DNA from: Amycolatopsis eburnea
Lineage (GTDB): Bacteria; Actinomycetota; Actinomycetes; Mycobacteriales; Pseudonocardiaceae
NCBI RefSeq assembly: GCF_003937945.1
Contig: NZ_RSEC01000032.1
Coordinates: 496,001 to 560,000 of the forward strand
Direction of reading: 5' to 3'
Length of the DNA stretch: 64,000 bases
Both the position numbers and the translations under genes were made by a program. Positions 9,621 to 19,700 of this stretch are shown here, in pieces (the first letter of the stretch is position 1; each line of letters opens with the position of its first letter). The notes beneath the pieces are model-generated. The model was not told where the DNA came from. It made no database searches and worked only from the letters and a program-made list of their open reading frames with translations.

Positions 9621-11789
9621 CTATCGCGTCCGCAACGGCGACGGCAACAACGACGAAGGATCACCTGTCCAGGTCACGACGAGCTGATCACGGGGCCGCG
9701 TGCATGCGACGTACAACAAGCACCTCTCCCTGGCAAGAAGGTCCACCCGCTCCTCTGCTTCGGCTCGCTGAAAGACGTACTTGTGCGGGATATGGTCACT
9801 GTCCGCACCCATCACCACGCAGCGAGCAAACTCGGTTCCCTTGGCCCGGTGCATCGTCGCCACCTGCACGCCCGAGAAGTCGACCGGCTGTTCCGGGCTC
9901 ATCACAACCGCGGGAAGATCCGCCGCAAGCAACTCCCGCGCCATCTCGTCACGAATCTCGTGACTGCGCGCGAGCACCGCGAAAGCCCCGGGCTCCTGAC
10001 CAGTCTGTTCCTCGAGCCAGCTCCTGACCGTCGCAACGACGAAGTCCTTTTCCTCCTGCCAGCTGGCCGCTCCGTGCGTCACCGGCTCGGGTCCGCCCAG
10101 CAAGGAGCGGTAGTGCGATGTCGACTCGTCCTCATCGGCCAGGTCGACGAAATTCCCCCCTGCCAGGAGGCGGGTCGCGAAGCCGAGCACCTGCTTGGTG
10201 GTGCGGTAGTTGAGCGTGAGTCGCTGCGAACGTCCTCTCGTCTCGATCCCGTACCGACTGATCACCAGACGTTCACCATAAATCCGCTGATGAGCGTCCT
10301 CGCAGATGAACAGGTCGTCCGGGCCCTTCGCGACCACCGCTCGGAGCAGACGCCAGTGAGCAGGGGTGAGGTCCTGCGCCTCGTCGATGACCACGTGGTG
10401 GTACCGGTTGGCCAGTGGCAGGTCGGCGCCCGCGGCGATCGTCGCCGCCTGGGCCACCACGTCGGTGTAGGTCGTCTTCCCCTCCCGAGCCATCAACCGG
10501 ACGAATTCGTCGACCACCCGCCACAAGCGCGTCTTCTGGAGACGGCTCAGCTTCGCCCTCCGACCGCGTCGTGGTTCGACCAGATAACCGTCCAACGACG
10601 GGGCCGCCATGCCGAGAATCACTTGCTCGTACTCGTTCATCAAGAAGTACGGAGTAAGTCGTTCCCGATCACCGGGCGGCAGATCGGGCACCGCAGCGAG
10701 CGCGGAGGCCCACACGCGCAATTGATCGGGTTCGTTCATGATCCGGGGACCCGCACCGTGCGTCCGCGCCACGATGTTACGAGCGAGTTGGTCCACGCCC
10801 GACACATCGATGCGTTCGAATACATCGGGTCCCGCCAGCCCCTTGACGTGCTCGGTCAACTGCTGTGCGAGGTTCCTGGTATAAGTCGTCAGCAGCACCC
10901 GCGACTGCGGGTTCCGCCGTGCGAGGGCGACTGCCCGATGCATGGCCACCACGGTCTTGCCGGTGCCCGCACCGCCTGCCACTCGGAACGAGCCTTTCCT
11001 CGCTCGTTCGACCAGGTGTCGCTGATCGGGGTGGAGGAAAAGACGCCACGCCGCGAAGTCGCCGGTGAGCATTCGCCTGAGCTGCTCGTCGACCTCGACG
11101 ACGACGAATTCCATCAGAGAGGCTGCGCGTCCGAGTGAATCACGCAGCTGAGCCGGGTCGTCCACGTCGGTCGGGATGGCGTGTCCGACCGATCGCTCCC
11201 CTTGGGGAGCGTACCTTCTCTTGACCTGTTCGAGTGACAGTCCACAAGCGAGGTCGAGCAAGGCATGCGCCTGCCAGGTCGGGGCATGCAGACAAAGGTC
11301 CTCGAGATCGTTCTCGTCGACCAGCTCCACCGCTCGTGCAGCCAGTTCCGGGAGGATTCCGATCGACTCGAGTTCCGAGGGGCGATACGGAACCAGCAGA
11401 GGTCGGTTTTCCTCGGTTTCACCACCACGACTCCACCGAGGCCTGGGGAGTTCGGTGTCGTGCAACACCTCGAACACACCGTTGGCCGGATTGGCGCGCA
11501 TCGTCACCTGAGCGGCGTACTCATAGGCCTCGTCGTGTGGCCTGATCGCGACGAGGAGGTAGTACTGATCATCCGTCGAGCCCGCAGCGAACAATACGGC
11601 CCGGTGATTGTCCGTGACGCGGGCTGTTCGAACTCGTGGATCCCGGGCACCCTTCGGGATCTTGAGATCCAAACCGGTGAGATCGTGGTCGGCGCTCAGC
11701 TTCGTGAGGAGATCCCATGCGCGGGGCTTCAGGGAACCCTCGACGGACAGGTTCTTCTGGAACTCTTTCGCAAACACGACAGTCGCCAT
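9621..11789 (-). CDS. Superfamily I (UvrD-like) helicase with RelE-like N-terminal domain
   Basis: A 722-residue protein at the left end of the accessory island. Residues about 1-95 look like a RelE/ParE fold (TARVTDNHRAVLF, then YYLLVAIRPHDEAYEY). A middle linker follows, then an SF1 helicase: Walker A GGAGTGKTVVAMH near residue 271, Walker B VVIDEAQDLTPAHW near 465, a NYRTTKQ motif, and the C-terminal VACTRPRDQLVV motif. The start at 11789 is preferred over a more distal ATG because GAGAGG precedes it and the RelE-like strand begins at once. It is divergent from the Rad50-like gene across 125 bases, where I find no convincing promoter. Role in defence is inferred from its island. Confidence 0.85.
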   Translation of the reverse strand: MATVVFAKEFQKNLSVEGSLKPRAWDLLTKLSADHDLTGLDLKIPKGARDPRVRTARVTDNHRAVLFAAGSTDDQYYLLVAIRPHDEAYEYAAQVTMRANPANGVFEVLHDTELPRPRWSRGGETEENRPLLVPYRPSELESIGILPELAARAVELVDENDLEDLCLHAPTWQAHALLDLACGLSLEQVKRRYAPQGERSVGHAIPTDVDDPAQLRDSLGRAASLMEFVVVEVDEQLRRMLTGDFAAWRLFLHPDQRHLVERARKGSFRVAGGAGTGKTVVAMHRAVALARRNPQSRVLLTTYTRNLAQQLTEHVKGLAGPDVFERIDVSGVDQLARNIVARTHGAGPRIMNEPDQLRVWASALAAVPDLPPGDRERLTPYFLMNEYEQVILGMAAPSLDGYLVEPRRGRRAKLSRLQKTRLWRVVDEFVRLMAREGKTTYTDVVAQAATIAAGADLPLANRYHHVVIDEAQDLTPAHWRLLRAVVAKGPDDLFICEDAHQRIYGERLVISRYGIETRGRSQRLTLNYRTTKQVLGFATRLLAGGNFVDLADEDESTSHYRSLLGGPEPVTHGAASWQEEKDFVVATVRSWLEEQTGQEPGAFAVLARSHEIRDEMARELLAADLPAVVMSPEQPVDFSGVQVATMHRAKGTEFARCVVMGADSDHIPHKYVFQRAEAEERVDLLARERCLLYVACTRPRDQLVVTWTGDPSSLLPSPLRTR

Positions 11790-11914
11790 CAGCGGCCTCT
11801 CCGAGCTCAGTCCTCCGAACACCCGACCTTAGCGCGGCGGCGATCAGCTGTTGTGCGCTGCGTGACTCACCCTCGGGTAGAGTTCTCGTTCCGACCTCAA
11901 ACGGGGGAATCAGC

Positions 11915-14449
11915 TTGTCGGATACGAAGATCGCGTTCGGGACGACCTTGGGCCGTGCCACCACGATCGCGGAGATCGAGACGCTTCTCCTGCCCGATCA
12001 GCCTGCCGACGCGGCCGATCAAGTGCTGGCCGAAGCTCTTCGACACTGCCGACAAGGCACGGAGACGTCCGAGGACGAACTCTTGGACGCGCTGTTGGCC
12101 GGGCCGTGGGAGCTTCGCTCCGTGGAGACGAGCGGCTTCCGCGGGGCCGCCAACGGGACCGGCGCACCCGGGGCCGAAGCTCACCCGTTCCGACTTTCGT
12201 TACCACGCTCGGCACGGGTGGTCGTGATCCAGGGGGCGAACGGAACGGGGAAGTCGACGCTCGCCGACGCTGTCGAGGTAGCCCTGCGTGGCAGTACCGA
12301 GGGATCAACGGCATTCATCTCGTCCGCCCTTGAACAGCCACAGTCTCGGCACACCGGAACTCCCGGCTCGGACATCGTGCTGTCACTCGAGAACGACCAC
12401 GGAGATCGTCTCAGGATCGCGTGGCGGTCCGACGGATCGTCCGAGAACGCGGAGGTCACCTGGCGTCCTGCGGATCACGTCGGGGAGGAAGTCACAGCGC
12501 GCCCCGGAGATCGTTGGGCTTCAGCTGTCTCGACGCAACATGCGGTGGTCGGCTACGACCACTGGACCCATCGTCTGCGGATCGGTCATCTCAGCGAGTT
12601 CGTGCGTGATCGCCTCGGCCTGGGCGACTCGTGGCTGACGCTGTGGCACCTCTTGCACACTCGGCACCTGAAGTCCGCGCAAGCGCTTGACTGTTGGCTT
12701 CAAGCACGGGAGACGGCGGCAACCGCACTCGAAACGCTCGATGAGCAGCTGGCACTCCAGTATCCCTACGCACGAGTTCCACAGGCTGTCCAGTTACCCG
12801 CCGGACCGGCTGAAGACGTCGGAACCTGGTTCGAAGAGAACTTCCCGACAGCCGAGCGGACCGGGGTGGATGAGCCCCACGTCGATCCCTACTTGGAAAG
12901 TGACGTCCTGGAGGCGCGCCGAGACGCAGCCGCTGGGCTGACTGCCTACCACCACGCGAAACGCGAGCAGACTGCGGAATCGGTCACCGGCGAAGGCCTG
13001 CGTGCCCTCATGGATCTCGTCGAGCACAGCCCGTCGCACCCCGGGGGTAATTGCCCGGCCTGCGGCGTGACGGGTTCCGACTGGCGCGAATACGCCCGCC
13101 TGACCTTGCAGAGCGCTCGTCGTGTCCGCGAGGAGTTCAACCTGGCGCAAGCTCGGGTCAGCGAACTACGCGACATCCTGGTCGATCGTCTGCTTCCCCT
13201 GCTCCGCCATGCCGAACGGGTGATACCCGCGATATCGGCAGCGGCGAAACTCCGAGCTCTGGTCGACCCTTTGGTACCCCTGCACCCACGTTCCGACGAC
13301 GATCCGGCGTGGCGCGCTTTGAAGACGCTGGTCGAAGACGACCGGTTCGCCGAGCGGCTTAGAACAGTTTTGAGCGAGCTGCAATCTCGGACGCTGCTCG
13401 ATGACCAATGGCGAGCGGCACGTCGACGCCGTTGCGAACCGTTCCTGGCCGTCGACCGTACTCACGGTGAGTCGGCGGCATCGGTGGACGCTACAAGTCA
13501 GGCTCTGGTGAGATTGCGGGCAGTCTATGACCGATTGCACGAGCAGCGGCGCCAGGTACTCGCCGACGGAACGGCTGTACCGCTCCAGGAGCTTCTCGGC
13601 GATATCGGGATACGGCGTCTGGTCTTGAACGTCGAAGGTTCGGACAACGAAGGCCTCGACGACGCCATCGGCCTCGAGCTCGCGGTCAAGGAGCATGTCA
13701 TCCGGCCCGGCGCTCTTTCCGCCGGTCAGTACAACGCGCTCGTACTGGCACTGTTGCTCGGCGCGAACGTTCAGACCCCGCTCCGGTTCCTCGTACTGGA
13801 CGATCCCGTGCATGCGATGGACGACTTCCGAGCCGACAAGTTCGCCGAACTGATCGCCGCGCGGGCGGCGTCGGGCACGCAAGTCGTCCTGCTGACCCAC
13901 GACCAGCAATTGGTCGACGTCCTGCGACACCACGTCGCGTCGTTGCACTTGATCAAACTGAGCAAGGATCCGAACGGGAACATCGTGCAGCTCGACGCCA
14001 CTCATCCCTGGCAGTCGCTGGTCACCGACGCAAGGAAGGTCCTGTCCGCGAACACCGACAGTGCCGGCAGGTACACCGTTCTGTCTGCAGAGACAGCCGC
14101 TGTGTTGGTCCTCTCCTTCTGCCGTCAGGCCGTCGATGCCGTCGTCCGAGAGTTCGTCGTCGAGTCGAGCAGGAACGGAATTATGAGCAAGACCGCCGTC
14201 GCCGCCTTGGACAGGGCATTCACAACCAGGAACGGTCTCCAACTGGTCGAACGGCTCCTCCACCGCGGACACCCGGCGAAAGTCCTGACATCCCGACTTC
14301 TCCGAGAGCGGGATCTTCTGAACGACCTCAATGCGGGGTCTCACGGCGATCCGGCAGCAGCGACGACGACCACCCCTCAGGGACTGCTTGCTCGGGTCGA
14401 CACCACTGAACAGTTCTGTTTGGAGCTGATAGGGACGCTCGAGGGATGA
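11915..14449 (+). CDS. Rad50/RloC-like ABC ATPase with CPAC hook motif
   Basis: An 844-residue SMC-like ATPase. Walker A GANGTGKST is near residue 108, an ABC signature-like LSAGQYNALVLAL near 600, Walker B FLVLDDP near 625 and the H-loop VVLLTHDQ near 660. A CPAC motif at about residue 379, inside the helical arm, resembles a zinc hook. The C-terminal 150 residues are helical and contain CRQAVDAVV (about 735) and NAGSHGD (about 806). This is reminiscent of the Arg-Glu/Asp-His arrangement of RloC-type anticodon nucleases, but it is weak evidence. TTG at 11915 has GGGGGA upstream. It overlaps the next gene by 4 bases (ATGA). Confidence 0.82.
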   Translation: MSDTKIAFGTTLGRATTIAEIETLLLPDQPADAADQVLAEALRHCRQGTETSEDELLDALLAGPWELRSVETSGFRGAANGTGAPGAEAHPFRLSLPRSARVVVIQGANGTGKSTLADAVEVALRGSTEGSTAFISSALEQPQSRHTGTPGSDIVLSLENDHGDRLRIAWRSDGSSENAEVTWRPADHVGEEVTARPGDRWASAVSTQHAVVGYDHWTHRLRIGHLSEFVRDRLGLGDSWLTLWHLLHTRHLKSAQALDCWLQARETAATALETLDEQLALQYPYARVPQAVQLPAGPAEDVGTWFEENFPTAERTGVDEPHVDPYLESDVLEARRDAAAGLTAYHHAKREQTAESVTGEGLRALMDLVEHSPSHPGGNCPACGVTGSDWREYARLTLQSARRVREEFNLAQARVSELRDILVDRLLPLLRHAERVIPAISAAAKLRALVDPLVPLHPRSDDDPAWRALKTLVEDDRFAERLRTVLSELQSRTLLDDQWRAARRRRCEPFLAVDRTHGESAASVDATSQALVRLRAVYDRLHEQRRQVLADGTAVPLQELLGDIGIRRLVLNVEGSDNEGLDDAIGLELAVKEHVIRPGALSAGQYNALVLALLLGANVQTPLRFLVLDDPVHAMDDFRADKFAELIAARAASGTQVVLLTHDQQLVDVLRHHVASLHLIKLSKDPNGNIVQLDATHPWQSLVTDARKVLSANTDSAGRYTVLSAETAAVLVLSFCRQAVDAVVREFVVESSRNGIMSKTAVAALDRAFTTRNGLQLVERLLHRGHPAKVLTSRLLRERDLLNDLNAGSHGDPAAATTTTPQGLLARVDTTEQFCLELIGTLEG

Positions 14450-14832
14450 CTTGGCTACCGGACGACGCACATCGACAGGTCGACCAGTCGCACATGCGAC
14501 CGGTGCTCCGCGCCAGGTGCGAAGTGTTGCTTCTGCGCATGCGAATCGAACTGGTGGCGAACAGACTTCCTGCTGACCGTTCACTGTCGTCCCGTGGACG
14601 GATCGAACTCAGGTTGTGGGGTCTCGTCACCTTGGGAACGGCCGACGAACTCGTGTTGTTGCGACAGTTGGTCCAACGAGTACAACTCGTCTACCGTTCC
14701 AGCAGTCAATACCTGCACAGCCGCCGTTCCGGCTTGGTCCCACCAGTGAGCGAGATCAACTTATGGCGCGATGACATCTCAGCTCTCGAATCCGCGGTCG
14801 ATAGGCTGTTGACAGCGGACCGTGAATACTGA
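14446..14832 (+). CDS. Small helical protein coupled to the Rad50-like ATPase
   Basis: I do not recognise this 128-residue protein. It is basic, predicted mostly helical (LRARCEVLLLRMRIELVANRL; LLRQLVQRVQLVYRSSSQYL), with no signal peptide or membrane segment. Its ATG overlaps the stop of the ATPase gene (ATGA), so translation is coupled and the two products probably act together. It ends 61 bases before the convergent drmB stop. It could be an accessory subunit, an immunity-type partner or a small effector; the sequence does not decide. Confidence 0.7.
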   Translation: MTWLPDDAHRQVDQSHMRPVLRARCEVLLLRMRIELVANRLPADRSLSSRGRIELRLWGLVTLGTADELVLLRQLVQRVQLVYRSSSQYLHSRRSGLVPPVSEINLWRDDISALESAVDRLLTADREY

Positions 14833-14893
14833 CTCGGCTATTGCGCCGAGGATCTCGACGGTCTGTGCCGGCACCACCTCGGGGTTGCCGACG

Positions 14894-16765
14894 CTATCGG
14901 CCCTCTCCGAGCAGATGCTCGAAGTAGCCCGTTCTCGGTTCGCCAGGCTGACCGACCAGCAGTGCTCGGTCGAGAAAACTGTTGTTGGTCTCGCAACTGC
15001 TCTCGGGAAGCATCACGCACGCGTAGCAAGCAGCCAGGTTCAAGCTGTCGGTTCCACTTGCCTCCGACTCCATACATGGCGGGTCCTGGGAGCACCACGA
15101 GATCCGGTCGAGTGCAGACCGGAGCGTTTCACCCAACCGCGCGTGACTTCCCTGGGCGACGACCCCGCCAAGGCTACCCGCAGAGTCGCTGGTCGCAGTG
15201 TAGATCAGTAGGCCTGCCCACTGGTCGGACACGTAGAGGCGTTCACGCAGAGCAGCAGCGGGATAACCGGCGTCGAGGCTCCATTCGTTGATCAATGCGT
15301 GTGCCAACGTGTGCAAAAGGATGTACCGCGTCGAAATCGGTGACTCGATCTTGGCACTCTCCGTCGGATCGCCCCTGCGTACTGCACGCCTGCGAAGAAG
15401 ATCCGTGTGAGCTTTCCGGATCTGCGCTCCTCGCCGCACCGGCACGTCCGACGTCTCCCATCTGGCCAGCGCCATCGGATCCAGAGCGACGAACACCCCT
15501 TCCCCGCTGACCTCCACGGCCGGAAGCCAGTCGACCGGGCTACGGGAGAGGTGGGCGAAGCGCTGCCGGTCCGAAGTTCCCTCGGGCGCTTCGACCCGGG
15601 TGAAGGCCTCGAGTGCCCTTACTTCGCGCAGCCGCTTCACAAGCATGACGCGATCGATTCCGCCGGGAAGCTCGACGTCGTCGACGTCCTCGGGCCGGAC
15701 ACACTCGAAGTCGTCGCCTTGACGCGCTTGATGATGTCCGTGGTACAGAGGGGGGTACTCCTCGATGCGGAAAGACTCCGCCGCCTCCAGAATCGACTCC
15801 GGTTGGGCATCGTCAGCATTGGCACCGGAGAACTGTCGACGCCTCTCGACCGCCTCGACCACCTCGCCGACAGTGAAACCTTTCTCCTTCACCCAGCTGA
15901 GATGGCGGATGACGTCAGCGTGCCCGGCCTGTGCCACGATCACGTCGAGCGCCGAGAACTCCTTGTCCACCAACTTCTGCAACGTGTCCGACCACGGAGG
16001 GATCGACAGCGAAGACCTGGTGACGGAGAACCAAGCAGCCGAAGCGCCACGCTGCAACGTACGAGGCACCGCGTCACATCCGGACTCTCCAGCGCCCTCT
16101 CCCAGCCACGGCCGCCTTCCGCTGCAGGCGACACCGAGGGAATGCAACGCTTTGCTGCCGAAAGCTCCCTCCATGGAGGAGGCCAGACCACAGGAACAGT
16201 TGATCACGACTGATCGAAGCGACGCCGTACGACCATCGGTACTCAAAGTCAGGTCGTGCCGATCGCCCACTTCTCCTGCTGGTGCATTGCGTTTGTGCAC
16301 CCACTGCCAGTAGGGGAAGTCGTCCAGGTGCCCTTTCTCGCACGCAACCACGAATCGTGAGGGCACCAAGCGCCTGTCGCAATCCGCGCAGCGACCACTC
16401 TTCGTGGTGGTACCGAAGTACTTGAACTTCTTCAGCTCGCTGCAACCTGGGCAGGAGTAGATCTCGGGAAACCGACGGATTCGGACGCCGTCCCCCGCCG
16501 GGGGTGTATCGGCGGGCGGCGGCGAACGGAAGACGCGAACGCCCAGGCGCCTTTGGAGTCGGGGTTCGTACAACGGATGAGCGCTGTCGATCGACCAGGT
16601 GTCGAGGCCGCTGACGATGAACGAGTTGTCGTCCACCGCCACCATCGAGCCGACGCCGTAGGTCATCACGACCTGGGCATTTCTCACGGCGCCCAGCGGC
16701 GTCTTGAAGAGCAGCCCTTTACTGGCTGCGCTCCTCCCGTGGATGTTCGGCCTTCGCAGCGGCAT
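14894..16765 (-). CDS. drmB: DrmB-like DUF1998 protein, DISARM core component
   Basis: A 623-residue protein. The N-terminus has VVMTYGVGSMV. A zinc-like pair of cysteine motifs lies near residues 102-130 (YSCPGCSELKKF, then CADCDRR). The C-terminal DUF1998 block contains CSQDPPC, LNLAACYACVMLPE and NNSFLDRALLVG. This is the pattern of DrmB, which partners the DrmA helicase and, in DISARM, helps recognise unmodified phage DNA. The ATG at 16765 follows the drmA stop by one base (TGAAATG), giving tight coupling. It is the last gene of the operon. No methylase or phospholipase D-type DrmC gene follows, unlike canonical DISARM. Confidence 0.88.
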   Translation of the reverse strand: MPLRRPNIHGRSAASKGLLFKTPLGAVRNAQVVMTYGVGSMVAVDDNSFIVSGLDTWSIDSAHPLYEPRLQRRLGVRVFRSPPPADTPPAGDGVRIRRFPEIYSCPGCSELKKFKYFGTTTKSGRCADCDRRLVPSRFVVACEKGHLDDFPYWQWVHKRNAPAGEVGDRHDLTLSTDGRTASLRSVVINCSCGLASSMEGAFGSKALHSLGVACSGRRPWLGEGAGESGCDAVPRTLQRGASAAWFSVTRSSLSIPPWSDTLQKLVDKEFSALDVIVAQAGHADVIRHLSWVKEKGFTVGEVVEAVERRRQFSGANADDAQPESILEAAESFRIEEYPPLYHGHHQARQGDDFECVRPEDVDDVELPGGIDRVMLVKRLREVRALEAFTRVEAPEGTSDRQRFAHLSRSPVDWLPAVEVSGEGVFVALDPMALARWETSDVPVRRGAQIRKAHTDLLRRRAVRRGDPTESAKIESPISTRYILLHTLAHALINEWSLDAGYPAAALRERLYVSDQWAGLLIYTATSDSAGSLGGVVAQGSHARLGETLRSALDRISWCSQDPPCMESEASGTDSLNLAACYACVMLPESSCETNNSFLDRALLVGQPGEPRTGYFEHLLGEGR

Positions 16766-16766
16766 T

Positions 16767-19700
16767 TCATCGCTCCAGGTAGAGATCTGACTCCGCGTCG
16801 ACATCGCGGAGGCTCCAAAGGGTGTCAAGCGCTTCTTCCAGGTCGTCATCCGTGAAGCTGCGCAGCAGAGCAGCCGATGCGTCCCTTTTTCGGCCCGGCG
16901 TACTCGGCGCCTCGTAGACCAGATTCGGATTCTCGGTGGCCATGTCCGTCCAGTGGGCGATGATGTCGTCGAGGTGGGCGGCGGTGTCCGGACGCTCGGC
17001 GGGTGCCACGGATCCGACACGTGCGAGCACCAAAGCCTTGATCTCCGCCAACCGTGGAGAGAACCGCGCCACCCCGGCGGCCGCTCCGTTGGCGCGTGCC
17101 TCCGGAATCATGAGCCGCGCGAGACCGACGAGCACGGCATGCAAGGCCCGGTCCCGAGCTCGAGCCGAAAACGGCGTGACACTGGTCGATTCGACCTGCC
17201 GGTAGAGCGCCGCGTGGTAGGAGGCGAAGTTCTCGTAGTGCGAGCGATCGCGCGACCGCGCAGCGTTGAACAACGTGACGACCAGCCCTGGCCTGCTCCG
17301 CCCGACCCGACTACTCGCCTGAATGTACTCGGCCGTCGTCTGCGGTTGCCCCATGATCGCCATCAGCCCCAGCCGATCGATGTCCACGCCGACCGAAATC
17401 ATGTTAGTCGCCAACACCACGTCCATCGCGGCGTCGGGCAGCGCGACATCAAGTCCCTTCAAGTACTCCGGTATGTCACTCGAGTCGACACGGCTGGTCA
17501 GTTCCGTGACGATCTCTGCCTTGCGAACGTCGGCATCCTTCTCGGCCAACAACGAAAGCCGATCCTGGACGTCGTCATGGACGTGGAGTTCGGCCGCGGC
17601 AAGCAAGCGAAGGCTGTTGAAGTAACCGACCAAGGTCCAGTACGCGTCACGAACTTCGTCTTCGCCATCGGTCTGCGCCGCATGGTGCAGCAATGCGGCG
17701 TACGCCCGTACCAGTAGAGTCGCCTGACTCGTGTTCGGTGTGATCAGGCCTGCGTAGAGCCGCGTAGCCTTCTTGTCACGCGGTACTTCGACCGAGAACC
17801 AGGAATCGCGAGCGTCCAGGCCGGGGGGTGGGAATTGGGCCACTTCACGATCGAACAGCTTTCGTGCCTGTGCTTCGGCTCGACGGATCGTCGCAGTCGA
17901 GGCAATGACCTTGGGGCGCTCAGCCGCCTCGTCGACGACAGTCTCGTAAAGGCCAGCCAAGCTGCCCAGCGGTCCCGAGATCAGATGCAGCTCGTCTTGC
18001 ACGATCAACTCCGGCGGCGGGACACCTCGACTCGTCGCATCGCGGTTGAACAACGCGGCGACGTCTTCTCTCCACGGGAGCCGCGCGAACTTGTCCACGG
18101 TCGCGATCAACAGAGTGGGATGAGACCGGTAGACCATCTCGTCGACCACGTGACAAGGCAAGCCGTCTCGGAAGGCACAGTCGGCAGATCTGCACTTGAT
18201 CGACATGTCCCTGAGCTGCAGATCTACTACATAGTCATCGGCGTCCAATGGCGTGCCGCACCAAGGGCAGTTCCGCAGCTGCACCGGATTCTCCGTCTGC
18301 AGTTTTTCCTGGTTGCGCAGACGCTTCAGCGCAGCTTCGGCTTGGTCGAGGGTGTTGGGCGTCGCCGCCCGTCCCACCCACATGCCCAGGGAAATCTCTG
18401 TCGTGCCCAGTTCCGCTCGCAGCGGACGTCGTAGCGTCTCCATGGCGCAGATCAGTGCAGCTGCTCGCTCGAACTGCTGAAGTGTCAGGAGCCGCAACGT
18501 GTACCGCATGATCGCCGTGACTCCTCGACCCTCCTCACCCTTTCGCAGACGTCGCAAGAAGACTGTGAACGCGATCAAGCCCAGGTAAGCCTCGGTCTTA
18601 CCTCCACCGGTGGGAAACCAGAGCAAATCGACCAAAGCCCGGTCTTCGTGCTCCGAATCGACGATCCCGTCCAAGCATTGGAGAAGGAAAGCGATCTGAA
18701 AAGGCCGCCATTCACCATTGAGCCGCACTTGTCCACGGCGGCCCGATTTGATCCAGGAAGATCGTCCCCGCTGGAGGGCCATCGCCTCGTTCGCCAGTCG
18801 GAACGCTCGAAGTGCGTTCTTGTCTCGCTTGAGGACCTTGACGCCGTTTTCGATCCGCAGCCGAGCTTCTTCACACCTCCTGAGGTGCTCTTTCGCCACT
18901 TCGTACAGTTCCGACCCGGCGAGGAAGTCGACCTCCGAACGCCTCTCGGATATCCATCTGGTATAGCCAGCGACGATCCGCTCGAGAGCTCCGAAGAGAT
19001 CGTCGTCGCCCGCCTGGGCGAGCTTCCGCATGCCGAGCTTTTCGATCTCGTCGTTCGAGTCGGTGAGTAGCACCTCGTGCTCGGGGACGAATGTTGTCGA
19101 CAGCTCGGCCACGACCGCCGGACGGCCCCCCAGCCGGATGAGTTCCGGAACCGGAGGCACCTCCCAATCCCATACGACCGAACAACCGTGCCCGACTGCA
19201 AAAGTCGGCGCGTAGCGGTAGAGCAGTCGCGTACCTTTGACCTCCTCCTCATCCCCCCCGCCCGGGCCACGCCGCTCGACGAGCGTCCCGGCCACCCTGA
19301 TCTCCGGTTGGAAGAAGCAATGGGGATCCTTGAGGTCACCCGGTGGCACGCTGTCGGTGTTGACCAACGTCACGGTTACCGAAACGGACCCCTTCCGAGG
19401 AGGCCGGGTCCGAACTCGCAGCTGGAGGCCGGCGGCCACCTCGTGGAACGGTTGCTCGGGCTCCGCGACGTCGATCTCCGTCGTGAATTCGGGCAGCAGA
19501 CGTCGCCGCCATCGGATGCCCTGATCCTCGGTACTCCGCCGCTCGGATCTTTTGGCTTCCACCGGACGCCCGGTCAGATCGACGGACTCGTACACGGCAG
19601 CGGTCACCTTGATCCGCACCATCGGGGAAACGAGATGCCCGACAGCGAAGGTGAGGCCCATCGATGACGGTGACTGCACGTTGGCCATGGCGACGCCGGT

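Noticed and set aside
9541..9700. A left-end copy of the 50-bp repeat
   Set aside because: I looked for a match to the guaB3 3' end here and found none, so the island cannot be called a simple att-flanked element.
13166..14584. 472-codon open frame antisense to the Rad50-like ATPase
   Set aside because: No ribosome site or family features; the sense gene has a full motif set.
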